A stretch of 64,000 bases of DNA from Oscillospiraceae bacterium. GTDB lineage: Bacteria; Bacillota_A; Clostridia; Oscillospirales; WRJC01. Below the pieces are notes generated by a model. It was not told the origin of the DNA and made no database searches. It saw nothing but the letters and a program-made list of their open reading frames with translations. Each line of letters begins with the position of its first letter. Position 1 is the first letter of the stretch. The stretch covers positions 62,001 to 126,000 of the forward strand of contig WRJC01000001.1 in NCBI GenBank assembly GCA_009782405.1. The letters are read 5' to 3'. Positions 33,770 through 42,999 of the stretch are shown piece by piece. Both the position numbers and the translations under genes were made by a program.

Positions 33770-34404
33770 TCTCCTATCGTACCAATTTGGGACTTTATTT
33801 CTTCTATGATTTTATCAAAAACCCGCTCCCGCTCCGTGGACGTGTCATACAACGCAAACCCGTGCTTCGCCAAAAGCTCGGTCATTTCCCGGTTGAACGG
33901 AATGGCTCTCGAAACGGCATAATCTCTCAATTCCTCATCGCTCCATTCGTATGTCCAATCGTCTTCCGTGTCGTATTTTCTGAAGTCGCGGACAAACTCG
34001 TCAGCCGTTTTTTTGTTTTGCACCAACCCTATGAGCATGAAATGCTCGTTCAGTTTTTCCATTCCGTACATATTCAAAACAGATGATATTATATCAAAAT
34101 TGAAAGCCGCTCCCTCCAGCACAAACCTGTTTCCTTGTATTTTCCGCGCCCGAAATTCCTGGTCGTCCCCAACGTGGCGGGCATCAGAAAAAACGCCCAG
34201 AAAATGGCCGATGAACGGCGCGAGATTGTCTTTCATTTTTTCATAGTCCATATGAAGCCTTATATCCAACTGCGGGTATGCCCTTCCAAACGCGGCGACG
34301 ATTTTATCGAGGCTGACAACGAAGCAATTCAATTCTTCGTTCAGTCTTTCTGCCAATGTCGTTTTGCCGGCTCTGCTCGCCCCTGCGATGATTATGTTTT
34401 TCAT
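33766..34404 (-). CDS. P-loop nucleotide kinase-like protein
   Basis: 212 residues beginning IIIAGASRAGKTTLAERL, a Walker A (GASRAGKT) of the adenylate/shikimate-kinase class. A following FVVSLDKIVAAF fits the DXD-like second motif of small-molecule or polynucleotide kinases, and the C-terminus is helical and acidic. The substrate is unknown. It is upstream of, and coupled to, a 2H phosphoesterase; kinase plus cyclic phosphodiesterase is the chemistry of RNA repair, which makes the pair interesting but unproven. Confidence 0.75.
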   Translation of the reverse strand: MKNIIIAGASRAGKTTLAERLNEELNCFVVSLDKIVAAFGRAYPQLDIRLHMDYEKMKDNLAPFIGHFLGVFSDARHVGDDQEFRARKIQGNRFVLEGAAFNFDIISSVLNMYGMEKLNEHFMLIGLVQNKKTADEFVRDFRKYDTEDDWTYEWSDEELRDYAVSRAIPFNREMTELLAKHGFALYDTSTERERVFDKIIEEIKSQIGTIGD

Positions 34405-34656
34405 GCATATCTGTCCCCCGTTTAAAATAAATTTTGTTCGTACTATGATGCTTCAGCGTTAATTCATCGTATTCCTTGCATCGATCATTATATCCCGTTT
34501 TGTTCGGTTTGTCAAGCAATTATTTTTCCGATAAAATTGCGTTTCGCAAGGCAAAAAAATTTACAAAATAATGACAAAAACAAAAAAAACTTTTGATATG
34601 ATAGAGATAAAAATGAAATGCCAAAAAAGTATATTTGGGGCAAGGGGGATGCCATT

Positions 34657-35490
34657 ATGAGCAATAAAGTGTTGTTATTGTTAGCGGACGGAATGAGGCC
34701 GGATTTTGTGCTGAACTGCGGGAATGCGTTCGCCCAAATGTTTTTAAAAGAGAGCGTATACACCATGGATGGGCGCGCCGTCATGCCTTCGGTCACGCTG
34801 CCGTGCCATATGTCCCTGTTTCACGGCGTAACGCCGGAACGCCACGGAATTCTGACCAACACATATGTGCCGCAGGTAAGGCCGGTCAGGGGGCTTTGCG
34901 AAGTATTGAGGGAAGCGGGGAAAAGAAACGGATTCTATTACGACTGGGAGGAGCTGAAAGACCTATACCGCCCGGGGAATGTGAGCGACGCGGTTTTCAT
35001 GCAGGGCGATGCGTATTCATATGAAAACAGCATGGCCCGCATGACAAAAATCGTCGTGGAACGGCTGAAAGAAAACTTTTTGGATTTTATGTTCGTGTAT
35101 TTCGGGCTGCCGGATCATGCGGGGCACAAATACGGGTTCACAAGCGAGGAATACAGGGAAGCGGTGAAATCGGTATGGGACAACATAAAGTCAATCAAAG
35201 AATCGCTGCCCGGCGACTGCGGAATGATAGTGACAGCCGACCACGGTGGCAGCGGGCGGGGACACGGCACGGACAGCGCGGAGGACATGACTATTCCGAT
35301 CATTTTCAATGGCGATATATTCAAAAACATCGACAGAACCAAGATCAAGGCGGCGAATATAACAGATATTGCCCCGACGATAACCGAAGTCATGGCGGTT
35401 AGTTCGGATTCGGAGTGGGAAGGGCAAAGCCTGCTCGGAGCCTTGGGCAAAGACTGCGCCGCTGATCAAAACTGCAATAATTCGCTTTGA
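34657..35490 (+). CDS. Alkaline-phosphatase-superfamily phosphodiesterase
   Basis: 277 residues from the ATG at 34657 (AAGGGGG upstream). Metal and catalytic features of the nucleotide pyrophosphatase/phosphodiesterase group are visible: LLLLADGMRPDF, the nucleophile loop MPSVTLPCHMSLFHG with Thr as candidate nucleophile, PDHAGHKYG, and TADHGGSGRGHG. No signal peptide, so probably cytoplasmic. The natural substrate (a nucleotide, phospholipid or phosphonate) is not readable. It abuts a lipoprotein gene. Confidence 0.85.
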   Translation: MSNKVLLLLADGMRPDFVLNCGNAFAQMFLKESVYTMDGRAVMPSVTLPCHMSLFHGVTPERHGILTNTYVPQVRPVRGLCEVLREAGKRNGFYYDWEELKDLYRPGNVSDAVFMQGDAYSYENSMARMTKIVVERLKENFLDFMFVYFGLPDHAGHKYGFTSEEYREAVKSVWDNIKSIKESLPGDCGMIVTADHGGSGRGHGTDSAEDMTIPIIFNGDIFKNIDRTKIKAANITDIAPTITEVMAVSSDSEWEGQSLLGALGKDCAADQNCNNSL

Positions 35491-35507
35491 GGGTGTGTAA
35501 AAAAAAC

Positions 35508-36992
35508 GTGAAAAAAACAATATTGGCCATATCGCTTTTTTTGGCCTGCGCTTCGTTTTCGGGCTGCTTTGTCGGGGATTTGCTCGATCCGAAAAAAAAG
35601 GATTACATTTCGGCAATCGAACTCTACGAAGACGGCGAGTACAAAAAGGCATCGGAAAGATTCGCAGAGCTGGGCGAATACAGGGATTCCGAGGAAATAA
35701 AAAACAGGAGCTTGTACCATTATGCCGGCCAGCGCTTTGCAGACGGCGATTTCGACGGGGCGATAGCCGCATACGCTTCGATTGAGGGCTATCGAAACAG
35801 TTCAAAAAAGAAAACAGAGGCAGAAAACGAAAAAGATTATGCCGCCGCTGTTTATATGTTCGATTCCGGGCAGCATGAAAGCGCAAAAGAGATGTTTTCG
35901 GCGTTAGGCGGTTACAGGGACTCCGCAGATTACATCTCCTGGATCACTTACCTGCAGGCAAACGAGCTTATGGATTCCGATCCGGACGGGGCAGTCGATA
36001 TGCTTTTCTCCCTGAGGGGCCATAACGAAGAGCTGACCGAACTGATAAACGATATTTTGTACGGCAAAGCCAATTTGTATATGGATGCCCGGCTGTATGA
36101 AAAAGCGCTCCCCATTTTCGAAACGATGGAATACAAGGAATCCGCCGCGCTTTATAAAATTTGCGCAAAACACATAAAATACAAAAACGCCCTGGCCATG
36201 TATGAAGCCGGGGAGACGGAGGCGGCATACTCCGAATTTTTGGAACTCGGCGATTTTATCGACAGCATCCCGTATGTGTTCTATATCGAGGCGGGCAAAG
36301 CCGCAGATGAGCAGAACTTTGGCGAGGCGGCGGAAAAGTATCTGCGGATTTCGGGCGGTTTGTTTTTGGACAGCAAGGATCTTTATGAAAAATATATCTA
36401 TCTGTACTACGACCAGCAGTTCCAGTTCGGAAACAGGGATCTGTCCAAACTGCCGCTGCTGCCGCTGACAGACTCCGAAAACGACGCCAAATGGCGCCAA
36501 AAACGCCTGGCCGACATCAAAAACGCGATAAACGCCGCCGAAGGCCTCGAAGATTATTACGCGGGGGGAGGCAACCCGGCAAACCCGGCCGAAGTCACGG
36601 GATTTGGAATATATGTCAACGAGCGGCAGAATGCGTATTATGTGAAAGACCTGACAGACAAAATAATCGCCGATCTTCCGGCGTTCTTTTTGGCGGACAG
36701 TCCCGAGAAGGTCAGATATGTCGTCAATTTCCCGGGTTCTTCCGAATATTTCGGGACCTACGACGACGGCACATTCGGCTACGAAACCAAAATCGCAGTG
36801 ACGATAAAAGACGCCGCGACCGGAGAAACGATATTTTCCAAAGATTACGCCGCATATCCGGAAAGCGAGGTCTACTACCCCGCATCCCAAAAACGCGACG
36901 TTTACGCGGTGTATAACTTTTTTGAAGCGGGCGGCGACGGCAAATCCGCCTACGACGAAATATTTTCCGAGTTGCGGAATCTTTTTAAATGA
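35508..36992 (+). CDS. TPR-like repeat lipoprotein
   Basis: About 494 residues. GTG at 35508 gives a clean lipoprotein signal (KKTILAISLFLACASFSGC, lipid Cys at the end); earlier TTG 35487 and GTG 35493 are also open, so the start is uncertain. The N-terminal ~270 residues are degenerate ~30-40-residue helical repeats of the type YxxGxYxxAxxxFxxLGxYxDS. A C-terminal domain begins near FGIYVNERQNAYYVKDL. Membrane-anchored on the outer face. Function unknown. The open frame touches the end of the phosphodiesterase gene. Confidence 0.75.
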   Translation: MKKTILAISLFLACASFSGCFVGDLLDPKKKDYISAIELYEDGEYKKASERFAELGEYRDSEEIKNRSLYHYAGQRFADGDFDGAIAAYASIEGYRNSSKKKTEAENEKDYAAAVYMFDSGQHESAKEMFSALGGYRDSADYISWITYLQANELMDSDPDGAVDMLFSLRGHNEELTELINDILYGKANLYMDARLYEKALPIFETMEYKESAALYKICAKHIKYKNALAMYEAGETEAAYSEFLELGDFIDSIPYVFYIEAGKAADEQNFGEAAEKYLRISGGLFLDSKDLYEKYIYLYYDQQFQFGNRDLSKLPLLPLTDSENDAKWRQKRLADIKNAINAAEGLEDYYAGGGNPANPAEVTGFGIYVNERQNAYYVKDLTDKIIADLPAFFLADSPEKVRYVVNFPGSSEYFGTYDDGTFGYETKIAVTIKDAATGETIFSKDYAAYPESEVYYPASQKRDVYAVYNFFEAGGDGKSAYDEIFSELRNLFK

Positions 36993-36993
36993 T

Positions 36994-37425
36994 TCACAGC
37001 GAATTGATCATGTCCACGCGCCCCGAATGCCTGCCCCCCTCGAAATCGGCGGCCAAAAACTGCTTGGCTATTTCGAGCGCGAGCCCGGCTCCGGTGATCC
37101 TGCTTCCGAGGGTTAGCACGTTCGCGTCGTTGTGCAGCCGCGCCATCTTCGCGCTGTACGCTTCGTGGCAGCAGGCCGCCCGTATGTTTTTGTGCTTGTT
37201 CGCCGCGATTGCCATGCCTATTCCCGTCCCGCAGACGAGCACGCCGAACTCGCTCTCGCCGGTCTGTATGCTGGCGCAGACCTTTTTGGCGTATATGGGG
37301 TAGTCCACTGATTCCGTGTTGCCGGGGCCGAAATCCCTGTAGCTTATGCCGTTGGCGTCGAAATAATTTTTCAGGGTCTCTTTCAAATCGTAGCCCGCAT
37401 GGTCGGAAGCGATTGATACAACCAT
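36994..37425 (-). CDS. rpiB: Ribose-5-phosphate isomerase B
   Basis: 143 residues from the ATG at 37425, with TAGGAGG upstream; a longer frame to 37467 is not needed. VSIASDHAGYDLK, the active-site Cys in VLVCGTGIGMAIAANK, CCHEAYSAKMAR and GSRITG are the RpiB hallmarks. It interconverts ribulose-5-P and ribose-5-P; some close homologues act on allose-6-P or sugar-phosphate analogues. Single gene, convergent with the lipoprotein with a 1-bp gap. Confidence 0.93.
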   Translation of the reverse strand: MVVSIASDHAGYDLKETLKNYFDANGISYRDFGPGNTESVDYPIYAKKVCASIQTGESEFGVLVCGTGIGMAIAANKHKNIRAACCHEAYSAKMARLHNDANVLTLGSRITGAGLALEIAKQFLAADFEGGRHSGRVDMINSL

Positions 37426-37612
37426 GATCCAATATCCTCCTAAATAAAAATCGCAAATATTATACAATTAATTTATAATTTTTTTCATATTTGTTTGTTT
37501 GCATTACATAAATCGGATTTAAAATCATATATGTACCTATTCATTGTATAACATAAATGCTGTTTTGTCAAGTCAAATTTTTCAGTATTTACAAAAAAGG
37601 AGTTTTTGGCCT

Positions 37613-38950
37613 ATGGCGCTGACTTTTACGGGAGGGGTTCATGTCGGGGACAGGAAAAACGCGAAAAAATCCCCAATTGAAATTTTTCCCGCGCCGCAAT
37701 TTGTCCATATCCCGCTGTCGCAGCACATCGGGGCCCATGCCATCGCCACTGTCGCCCCCGGCGAAATCGTGGACAAAGGGCAGACAATAGCGCAAAACGA
37801 TTCCGGGCTCTGCTGTCCCGTCCATGCGAGCGTTTCGGGCAAAGTGGTTTCCGTGGAAAAACGCGCGCTCGCCACGGGGGCGATGGCGGACTTCGTCACC
37901 GTGGAAAACGACTTTGAAGACAGGTACCACGTGGCCGTGAAGCCATTCGGAAAAAAGATAAGCGAAACGACCCCCGCCGAAATAATAGAGGTGGTGCGCA
38001 GGGCGGGCATCGCGGGGATGGGCGGGGCGACTTTTCCCACTTACGCGAAAATAATGTCCGCGCAAAACAAAGTGACAACCCTCATCGTGAACTGCGCCGA
38101 ATGCGAGCCGTACCTGACTGCAAACTATCGGCTGATGATGGAGCGCCCCGAGGCGATAATCAACGGGATGAAAATTTTGCTCAAGACGCTCGGGCTGAAG
38201 ACGGGATATATCGCAATTGAGGACAACAAGCTGAGCGCCGCCGACTCGATAACGGAAGCCGCCGCGAAGAGCAAAATGGTGGAGATAAAGATCCTGAAAA
38301 CCAAATATCCGCAAGGCGACGAGCGCCAGCTCATATACGCGCTCACAGGGAAAGAGCTTCCCGCCGGCAAACTTCCCGCCGACTTGGGCTGCGTGGTGTT
38401 CAACGCCGAAACCTGCGCGGCGGTCATGGCCGCGTTTGTTTTGGGGATGCCCTCAATCGAGCGGGTGCTCACCGTGGACGGCGACTGCGTTATAAACCCA
38501 AAAAACCTGAGCGTGCCGATAGGGACCCCGATAGGAGCGGTGCTCGAATACTGCGGGCTAAAAAAAGAACCGAGGAAAATAGTCACAGGCGGGCCAATGA
38601 TGGGGCTCGCGATTTTCGACGCGCAAAATCCCGTGACCAAAGGCACCACCGGGATCCTCGCCTTTTCGGAAAAACACATATACAGCCAAAGTTCGGAATG
38701 CATACGCTGCGGCAAATGCGTGAATGGCTGCCCCATGAAGCTGATGCCGTCGTACCTCGCCACTTTCGCGAAAAAAGGCGATTTGGACATGTGCGAGAAA
38801 TACGGCGTGTTTTCCTGCGTGGAATGCGGCTGCTGCACATACATATGCCCCGCAGGCTCGCCGATCGTGCAGCACATAAAAACCGCGAAAGGCAGAATAG
38901 CCGAAAGACGCAAGGCTGCGGACTTGCATAAGACCAATGAACAAATATGA
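37613..38950 (+). CDS. rnfC: Rnf electron-transport complex subunit RnfC
   Basis: 445 residues from the ATG at 37613 (AAGGAG upstream). The NADH/FMN-binding part has AGIAGMGGATFPTYAK and NCAECEPYLTANYRLM. Two [4Fe-4S] clusters follow in CIRCGKCVNGCPMKL and CVECGCCTYICPAGSP. RnfC passes electrons between NAD and the membrane complex that pumps Na+ or H+. The last codons (DLHKTNEQI) come from the dispersed palindromic repeat, which also supplies the stop. Confidence 0.95.
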   Translation: MALTFTGGVHVGDRKNAKKSPIEIFPAPQFVHIPLSQHIGAHAIATVAPGEIVDKGQTIAQNDSGLCCPVHASVSGKVVSVEKRALATGAMADFVTVENDFEDRYHVAVKPFGKKISETTPAEIIEVVRRAGIAGMGGATFPTYAKIMSAQNKVTTLIVNCAECEPYLTANYRLMMERPEAIINGMKILLKTLGLKTGYIAIEDNKLSAADSITEAAAKSKMVEIKILKTKYPQGDERQLIYALTGKELPAGKLPADLGCVVFNAETCAAVMAAFVLGMPSIERVLTVDGDCVINPKNLSVPIGTPIGAVLEYCGLKKEPRKIVTGGPMMGLAIFDAQNPVTKGTTGILAFSEKHIYSQSSECIRCGKCVNGCPMKLMPSYLATFAKKGDLDMCEKYGVFSCVECGCCTYICPAGSPIVQHIKTAKGRIAERRKAADLHKTNEQI

Positions 38951-38986
38951 ACGCTAGTTCATATGCAGTTCATTCGCAGACTTGCA
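38936..38986. repeat. Dispersed palindromic repeat, inverted copy with partial neighbours
   Basis: Reverse-oriented relative of the 22132 repeats: reading the minus strand, TGCAAGTCTGCGAATGAACT then ATATGAAC/GTTCATAT as the hairpin. Truncated copies flank it (GACTTGCA at 38921 and AATGAACAAA near 38993). It covers the rnfC stop and most of the 81-bp rnfC-rnfD gap. Confidence 0.75.
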
Positions 38987-39031
38987 CAAATCAATGAACA
39001 AACAATGATTTAGGGGGAATACGATTGCAGT

Positions 39032-40078
39032 ATGGATGAAAACCAAATCGGCGACGAATCAAAACGCATGGCGATCACTCCGAACGGCATGATGACGGTT
39101 TCCGCTTCGCCGCACATAAAAGGCAGCGAAACCACATCCACGATTATGGCCGACGTGATAATCGCGCTGCTCCCCGCTTTGGGGTGGGGCATTTACATAT
39201 TCGGGCTGCGGGCGCTGACGCTCGTGGCGGTTTCCGTTTTAAGCTGCATGCTGTTCGAGTTTCTGTTTTGCCTGCTCGCGAAAAAACGCGTGACCGTCAA
39301 GGATCTTTCTGCGGTGGTGACCGGGTTGCTGATAGCTTTCGGGCTGCCGGTCAACACGCCGCTTTGGGCCCCCGCCGTGGGGGCGGCCTTCGCGATACTC
39401 GTCGTCAAGCAGCTTTTCGGGGGGATCGGCAAGAACATAGTGAACCCGGCGATCGCGGCGCGCGTGTTCATGTTTCTGTCCTTTGGATTCATGGCGTATT
39501 TTTGGGATATAAACCTGACGGAAAAATTGCCCGCATTTGAAATAAACCTGAAAGCGCCGCTCGACGCGATAGCGGGAGCCACTCCCCTTTATGAGCTTAA
39601 ACAGGGAATGACCCCCGAAATCGGCTTCTTCAATATGTTTTTGGGCGAAATGGGCGGATGCATAGGCGAAATTTCCGCACTATGCCTGTTGGCCGGCGGG
39701 ATATATTTGATTTGGCGCAAAGTCATAACTTGGCACATACCCGTCAGCTTCGTCGCCGTGGTCATGCTGATCACCTTGTTTTTTCCCAAAGAGAGTTCCG
39801 ACAATTTGAATTTCGCGTTGGCGCACGTATTTTCGGGCGGGCTTTTTTTGGGGGCGCTGTTCATGGCCACCGACTACGCCACAAGCCCCATAACGAAAAC
39901 CGGAAAATTGATTTTCGGCGCGGGATGCGGGCTTGTCACCATATTCATAAGATACTTCGGGGCGTATCCCGAAGGGGTTTCCTTTGCCATAATGATAATG
40001 AACCTGTTTGTCTGGTACATAGACAAAGCCACAAAGCCAATGAGATTCGGAGGGGCGTCAAATGTCGGAAAACAATAA
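39032..40078 (+). CDS. rnfD: Rnf complex subunit RnfD
   Basis: 348 residues with ~9 membrane helices. The covalent-FMN motif appears in AIAGATPLYELK (Thr of GAT), and the family block KQLFGGIGKNIVNPAIAARVF is clear. ATG at 39032 lies 16 bp after AGGGGG, longer than usual spacing. Its 3' end overlaps rnfG by 17 bp. Core membrane part of the ion pump. Confidence 0.93.
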   Translation: MDENQIGDESKRMAITPNGMMTVSASPHIKGSETTSTIMADVIIALLPALGWGIYIFGLRALTLVAVSVLSCMLFEFLFCLLAKKRVTVKDLSAVVTGLLIAFGLPVNTPLWAPAVGAAFAILVVKQLFGGIGKNIVNPAIAARVFMFLSFGFMAYFWDINLTEKLPAFEINLKAPLDAIAGATPLYELKQGMTPEIGFFNMFLGEMGGCIGEISALCLLAGGIYLIWRKVITWHIPVSFVAVVMLITLFFPKESSDNLNFALAHVFSGGLFLGALFMATDYATSPITKTGKLIFGAGCGLVTIFIRYFGAYPEGVSFAIMIMNLFVWYIDKATKPMRFGGASNVGKQ

Positions 40079-40739
40079 GGGCGTGGCATTTTCTAAATTC
40101 AAAGAGTCGATTTTGGGCACTGCCGCGATTTTGGGCGCGTTGACGCTGATTGTGGGATTTATGCTGGCGGCGTTCAATTCCTTGACTGCCCCGATAATCG
40201 AAAAAAGGCTGCAAAGCGAAATGGAAGATTCGATAAGCGGCTTTTTCGGCAGGGGAGTTGAATTTGAATATATAGACTTCGATTTTGAGGCTCCTGTGAC
40301 CGGGGCATTGTATGTCAGGGAGGCATCGTCGAAAAAGCTTGCCGGATATTGCGTGACGGTGGCTCCAAAGGGCTTTTCCGGCAACATAGTCATGCTCGTG
40401 GCGGTCAATGCCAATATCACGGTCAGGGACGCAAAAATCTTGGAAATGAGCGAAACAGCGGGAATAGGTTCGAAAATACAAAGCGAAAGCTGGTTTGTCG
40501 AGCAATTCAAAACAAAACCGAGGGACATAACGGCGGCTCCGGGCGCCAATGCGGTAGACGTCATAGCCGGAGCCACGAAAAGTTCGAAGGCGTTTTTGTC
40601 CGGCGTGAACGCCGCGCTCGAAGCCGCCTACGAAATAAAAAGCCAATTGTCGGACGCGCCGAACCCTGAAGAAGAAACCAAACCCGCAGAAACAACAGAG
40701 GCCCAAGAAGATGAGGAAGGGGAAACCGCCGATGAATAA
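40062..40739 (+). CDS. rnfG: Rnf complex subunit RnfG
   Basis: 225 residues: one N-terminal membrane anchor (ILGALTLIVGFMLAAFNSL) and an extracytoplasmic FMN-binding domain with the flavinylation motif AGATKSS (Thr accepts FMN). The C-terminal ~25 residues are Glu/Thr/Ala-rich and probably disordered. FMN transfer needs an ApbE enzyme, not encoded in the window. Overlaps both rnfD and rnfE. Confidence 0.92.
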   Translation: MSENNKGVAFSKFKESILGTAAILGALTLIVGFMLAAFNSLTAPIIEKRLQSEMEDSISGFFGRGVEFEYIDFDFEAPVTGALYVREASSKKLAGYCVTVAPKGFSGNIVMLVAVNANITVRDAKILEMSETAGIGSKIQSESWFVEQFKTKPRDITAAPGANAVDVIAGATKSSKAFLSGVNAALEAAYEIKSQLSDAPNPEEETKPAETTEAQEDEEGETADE

Positions 40740-41376
40740 GCGCTTCGAAATAAAGGACGTGGCGACATTTGCCAAAGAGGGGATTTTGACGAACAACCCG
40801 ATTCTGATACAGGTGCTTGGCACCTGCCCCACGCTCGCGACCACCACTTCGGTTGCAAACGGGATCGGAATGGGGCTTTCCGCCGCAGCCGTGCTGGTGT
40901 TTTCGAATCTCTTGATTTCGCTGCTTCGAAAAATCATACCAAAACAGATAAGGATAGCCTCGTACATAATGGTCATAGCGGGATTCGTGACGATCATCGA
41001 CATGGCATTGAAGGCGTACATACCCGATTTGTCCAAATCGCTGGGCTTGTTCGTTCCGCTGATCGTGGTGAACTGCATCGTGCTGGCCAGGGCGGAGGCG
41101 TTCGCCTCGAAGAACGCCCCGCTTGCTTCCGTTCTGGACGGGCTGTTCATGGGGGCCGGATTCGCTTTCGCGCTGTTTTTGCTCTCGGCGATCCGCGAAA
41201 TTTTGGGCTCCGGAACTTTTTTCGGGATGTATCTTTTTTCACCCGAATACGCCGCCGCCATGTTCGTTTCGCCTCCGGGAGCCTTCATTTCCCTTGGGAT
41301 TTTGATAGCGGCGTTCAAAACGGCGACTGCCTATGCCGGGAAAAAAATAAAGAAGGCGAAAGGGGAGGGAAAGTAA
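40732..41376 (+). CDS. rnfE: Rnf complex subunit RnfE
   Basis: 214 residues from the ATG at 40732, overlapping the rnfG stop; GAAGGGG lies upstream. Six membrane helices with ILIQVLGTCPTLATTTS and the conserved NCIVLARAEAFA. Paired with RnfA it forms the pseudo-symmetric membrane pair that holds an iron centre through conserved cysteines (TCP and NC motifs). Immediately followed by rnfA. Confidence 0.93.
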   Translation: MNKRFEIKDVATFAKEGILTNNPILIQVLGTCPTLATTTSVANGIGMGLSAAAVLVFSNLLISLLRKIIPKQIRIASYIMVIAGFVTIIDMALKAYIPDLSKSLGLFVPLIVVNCIVLARAEAFASKNAPLASVLDGLFMGAGFAFALFLLSAIREILGSGTFFGMYLFSPEYAAAMFVSPPGAFISLGILIAAFKTATAYAGKKIKKAKGEGK

Positions 41377-41961
41377 ATGGGCGAAATATTCATGATAATG
41401 ATCGGGGCGGTTTTGACCGAGAATTTTGTTTTCACGAAATTTTTGGGGATATGCCCGTTTTTGGGCGTTTCAGAAAAGCCATCCACCGCTTTCGGGATGG
41501 GCATGGCGGTCACTTTCGTGATGAGCGTGGCTTCCGCGGCGACTTGGGTGGTGTACTATTTCGTGCTTGCGCCCTTCGGGCTGGAATACCTCCAGACAAT
41601 CGCCTTCATTCTGATCATCGCCTCGCTTGTCCAGGTCATCGAGATGTTCATGAAAAAATACTTCACCGCGCTCTACACGACGCTTGGCATATTCCTGCCG
41701 CTCATAACCACGAACTGCGCGGTTCTGGGCGCGGCGCTGATAAACATAGAAAAAGAATACACGCTGATCAATTCCCTGATAAATGGGGCATTTTCGGCGG
41801 TCGGGTTCACTCTGGCGATTTTGATATTCGCCGGGGTGCGTGAAAGGATGAGCTATTCCGACCCTCCCGCCGCATTTAAGGGAGTGCCTCTCGCATTGGT
41901 CGCGGCCGGGCTGCTCGCCATGGCCTTCGCGGGTTTCTACGGGATCGACATCAAGCTCTGA
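41377..41961 (+). CDS. rnfA: Rnf complex subunit RnfA
   Basis: 194 residues, six helices, with TENFVFTKFLGICPFLG and the mirror motif ITTNCAVLGAALIN that carry the cluster-binding cysteines. The ATG follows rnfE without a gap, after GGGAGGGAAAG. The usual next gene rnfB is missing; a minus-strand membrane protein follows instead. Confidence 0.94.
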   Translation: MGEIFMIMIGAVLTENFVFTKFLGICPFLGVSEKPSTAFGMGMAVTFVMSVASAATWVVYYFVLAPFGLEYLQTIAFILIIASLVQVIEMFMKKYFTALYTTLGIFLPLITTNCAVLGAALINIEKEYTLINSLINGAFSAVGFTLAILIFAGVRERMSYSDPPAAFKGVPLALVAAGLLAMAFAGFYGIDIKL

Positions 41962-41977
41962 ACCGCCAAGGTCCCCG

Positions 41978-42889
41978 TCATATGTTCTCGTCCATTTCAT
42001 ATTCGTCCAATTGGCGGATATGTTCTTTTATGAAAATCTTTTTGCCCCTGTTGTAGGCGAAGCGGAAAAAGCAGATTTGCACCGCAAATGTCAAAATGAG
42101 CGTCAGGCAAATCAAAACCACGTTGCCCGCGCCGAAACTGCCGTTTAGCGTCATGAAGCCGTCTTCTTCCACTATGTAAACGCCCACATTCGGGCTAAAA
42201 ACGGTCTGTATGTTCAGCAAGAGCGTATTTGCCGCCGGCATGCAGAAGAAACTGTCGCACGCGGCGGCGGGGAGCATCACCATCGAGGCGATCAGAAAAG
42301 TGAACATTTTGAAATTCAAATTGAATATTTTCTTCTGGCTGTCCATGAACCCGTAACGCACGAGCATTTTGTACACGAGCGCGAGATACAAGGCAAACAT
42401 GGGCAGCTTGAAGGCGAACTCCTGGAAAAACGCATTGTTTATCCTCAGAATGAAACCGCCGAAAATCGACACCGCGGCCATTCCCACAAAGGATGCGGCT
42501 ATGTTCATCAAGACGATCATGAAAACGAAAAAAATCATCCGTTTCATGTAATAGAAGGCGTCCCTCGGAGTGAAATATATGTCGGGTTTTTTTTCCTTGT
42601 TTTTTTCGGAGTCGTAAAAATCCGGTTTTTTTTCCGCGGAGGCGGAAATGCCCAAATTTTTGGCTGCGTGTTCCCGCGAACATCTCAGGCACAGCATGAA
42701 CGCAACCACCAAAGCCGACACGATGGCGACCGCGTGCATCAAGTTCAAAATTATCGCCGAAGCTTCATAGGTGACCGTGCCAAACAAAATTATGCACAGC
42801 GCAAATACTATGGCCAAAAGCACCGCCGTCACGATATATGCCAGAGTGTAGCTGGGGTTTTTGAATGAATTCCTGTTCATTTCGTTCAT
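41978..42889 (-). CDS. Uncharacterised polytopic membrane protein
   Basis: 303 residues with six to seven hydrophobic segments, two before and four or five after a charged cytoplasmic loop at ~75-110 (EKKPDFYDSEKNKEKKPDIY). The C-terminus is charged (KEHIRQLDEYEMDENI). No family is recognised. Single gene, convergent with rnfA with 16 bp between them, and with an AT-rich upstream gap before the Bat operon end. Confidence 0.65.
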   Translation of the reverse strand: MNEMNRNSFKNPSYTLAYIVTAVLLAIVFALCIILFGTVTYEASAIILNLMHAVAIVSALVVAFMLCLRCSREHAAKNLGISASAEKKPDFYDSEKNKEKKPDIYFTPRDAFYYMKRMIFFVFMIVLMNIAASFVGMAAVSIFGGFILRINNAFFQEFAFKLPMFALYLALVYKMLVRYGFMDSQKKIFNLNFKMFTFLIASMVMLPAAACDSFFCMPAANTLLLNIQTVFSPNVGVYIVEEDGFMTLNGSFGAGNVVLICLTLILTFAVQICFFRFAYNRGKKIFIKEHIRQLDEYEMDENI

Positions 42890-42999
42890 TGTTGGCCACC
42901 TTTCAATTTTTGTAAAAAATTTTGTAAATTTTATTTACTTGATTGAAAACAATGATAGCACAATTTGAAGCAAATGTCAATAGCTTTTTCGAAAATTTA

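Noticed and set aside
39945..41318. A 457-codon minus-strand frame across the rnf genes
   Set aside because: Antisense to rnfD, rnfG and rnfE; a by-product of GC-skewed codon use.
41962..42900. Searched for rnfB after rnfA
   Set aside because: The gene here is a minus-strand polytopic membrane protein without ferredoxin cysteine motifs.
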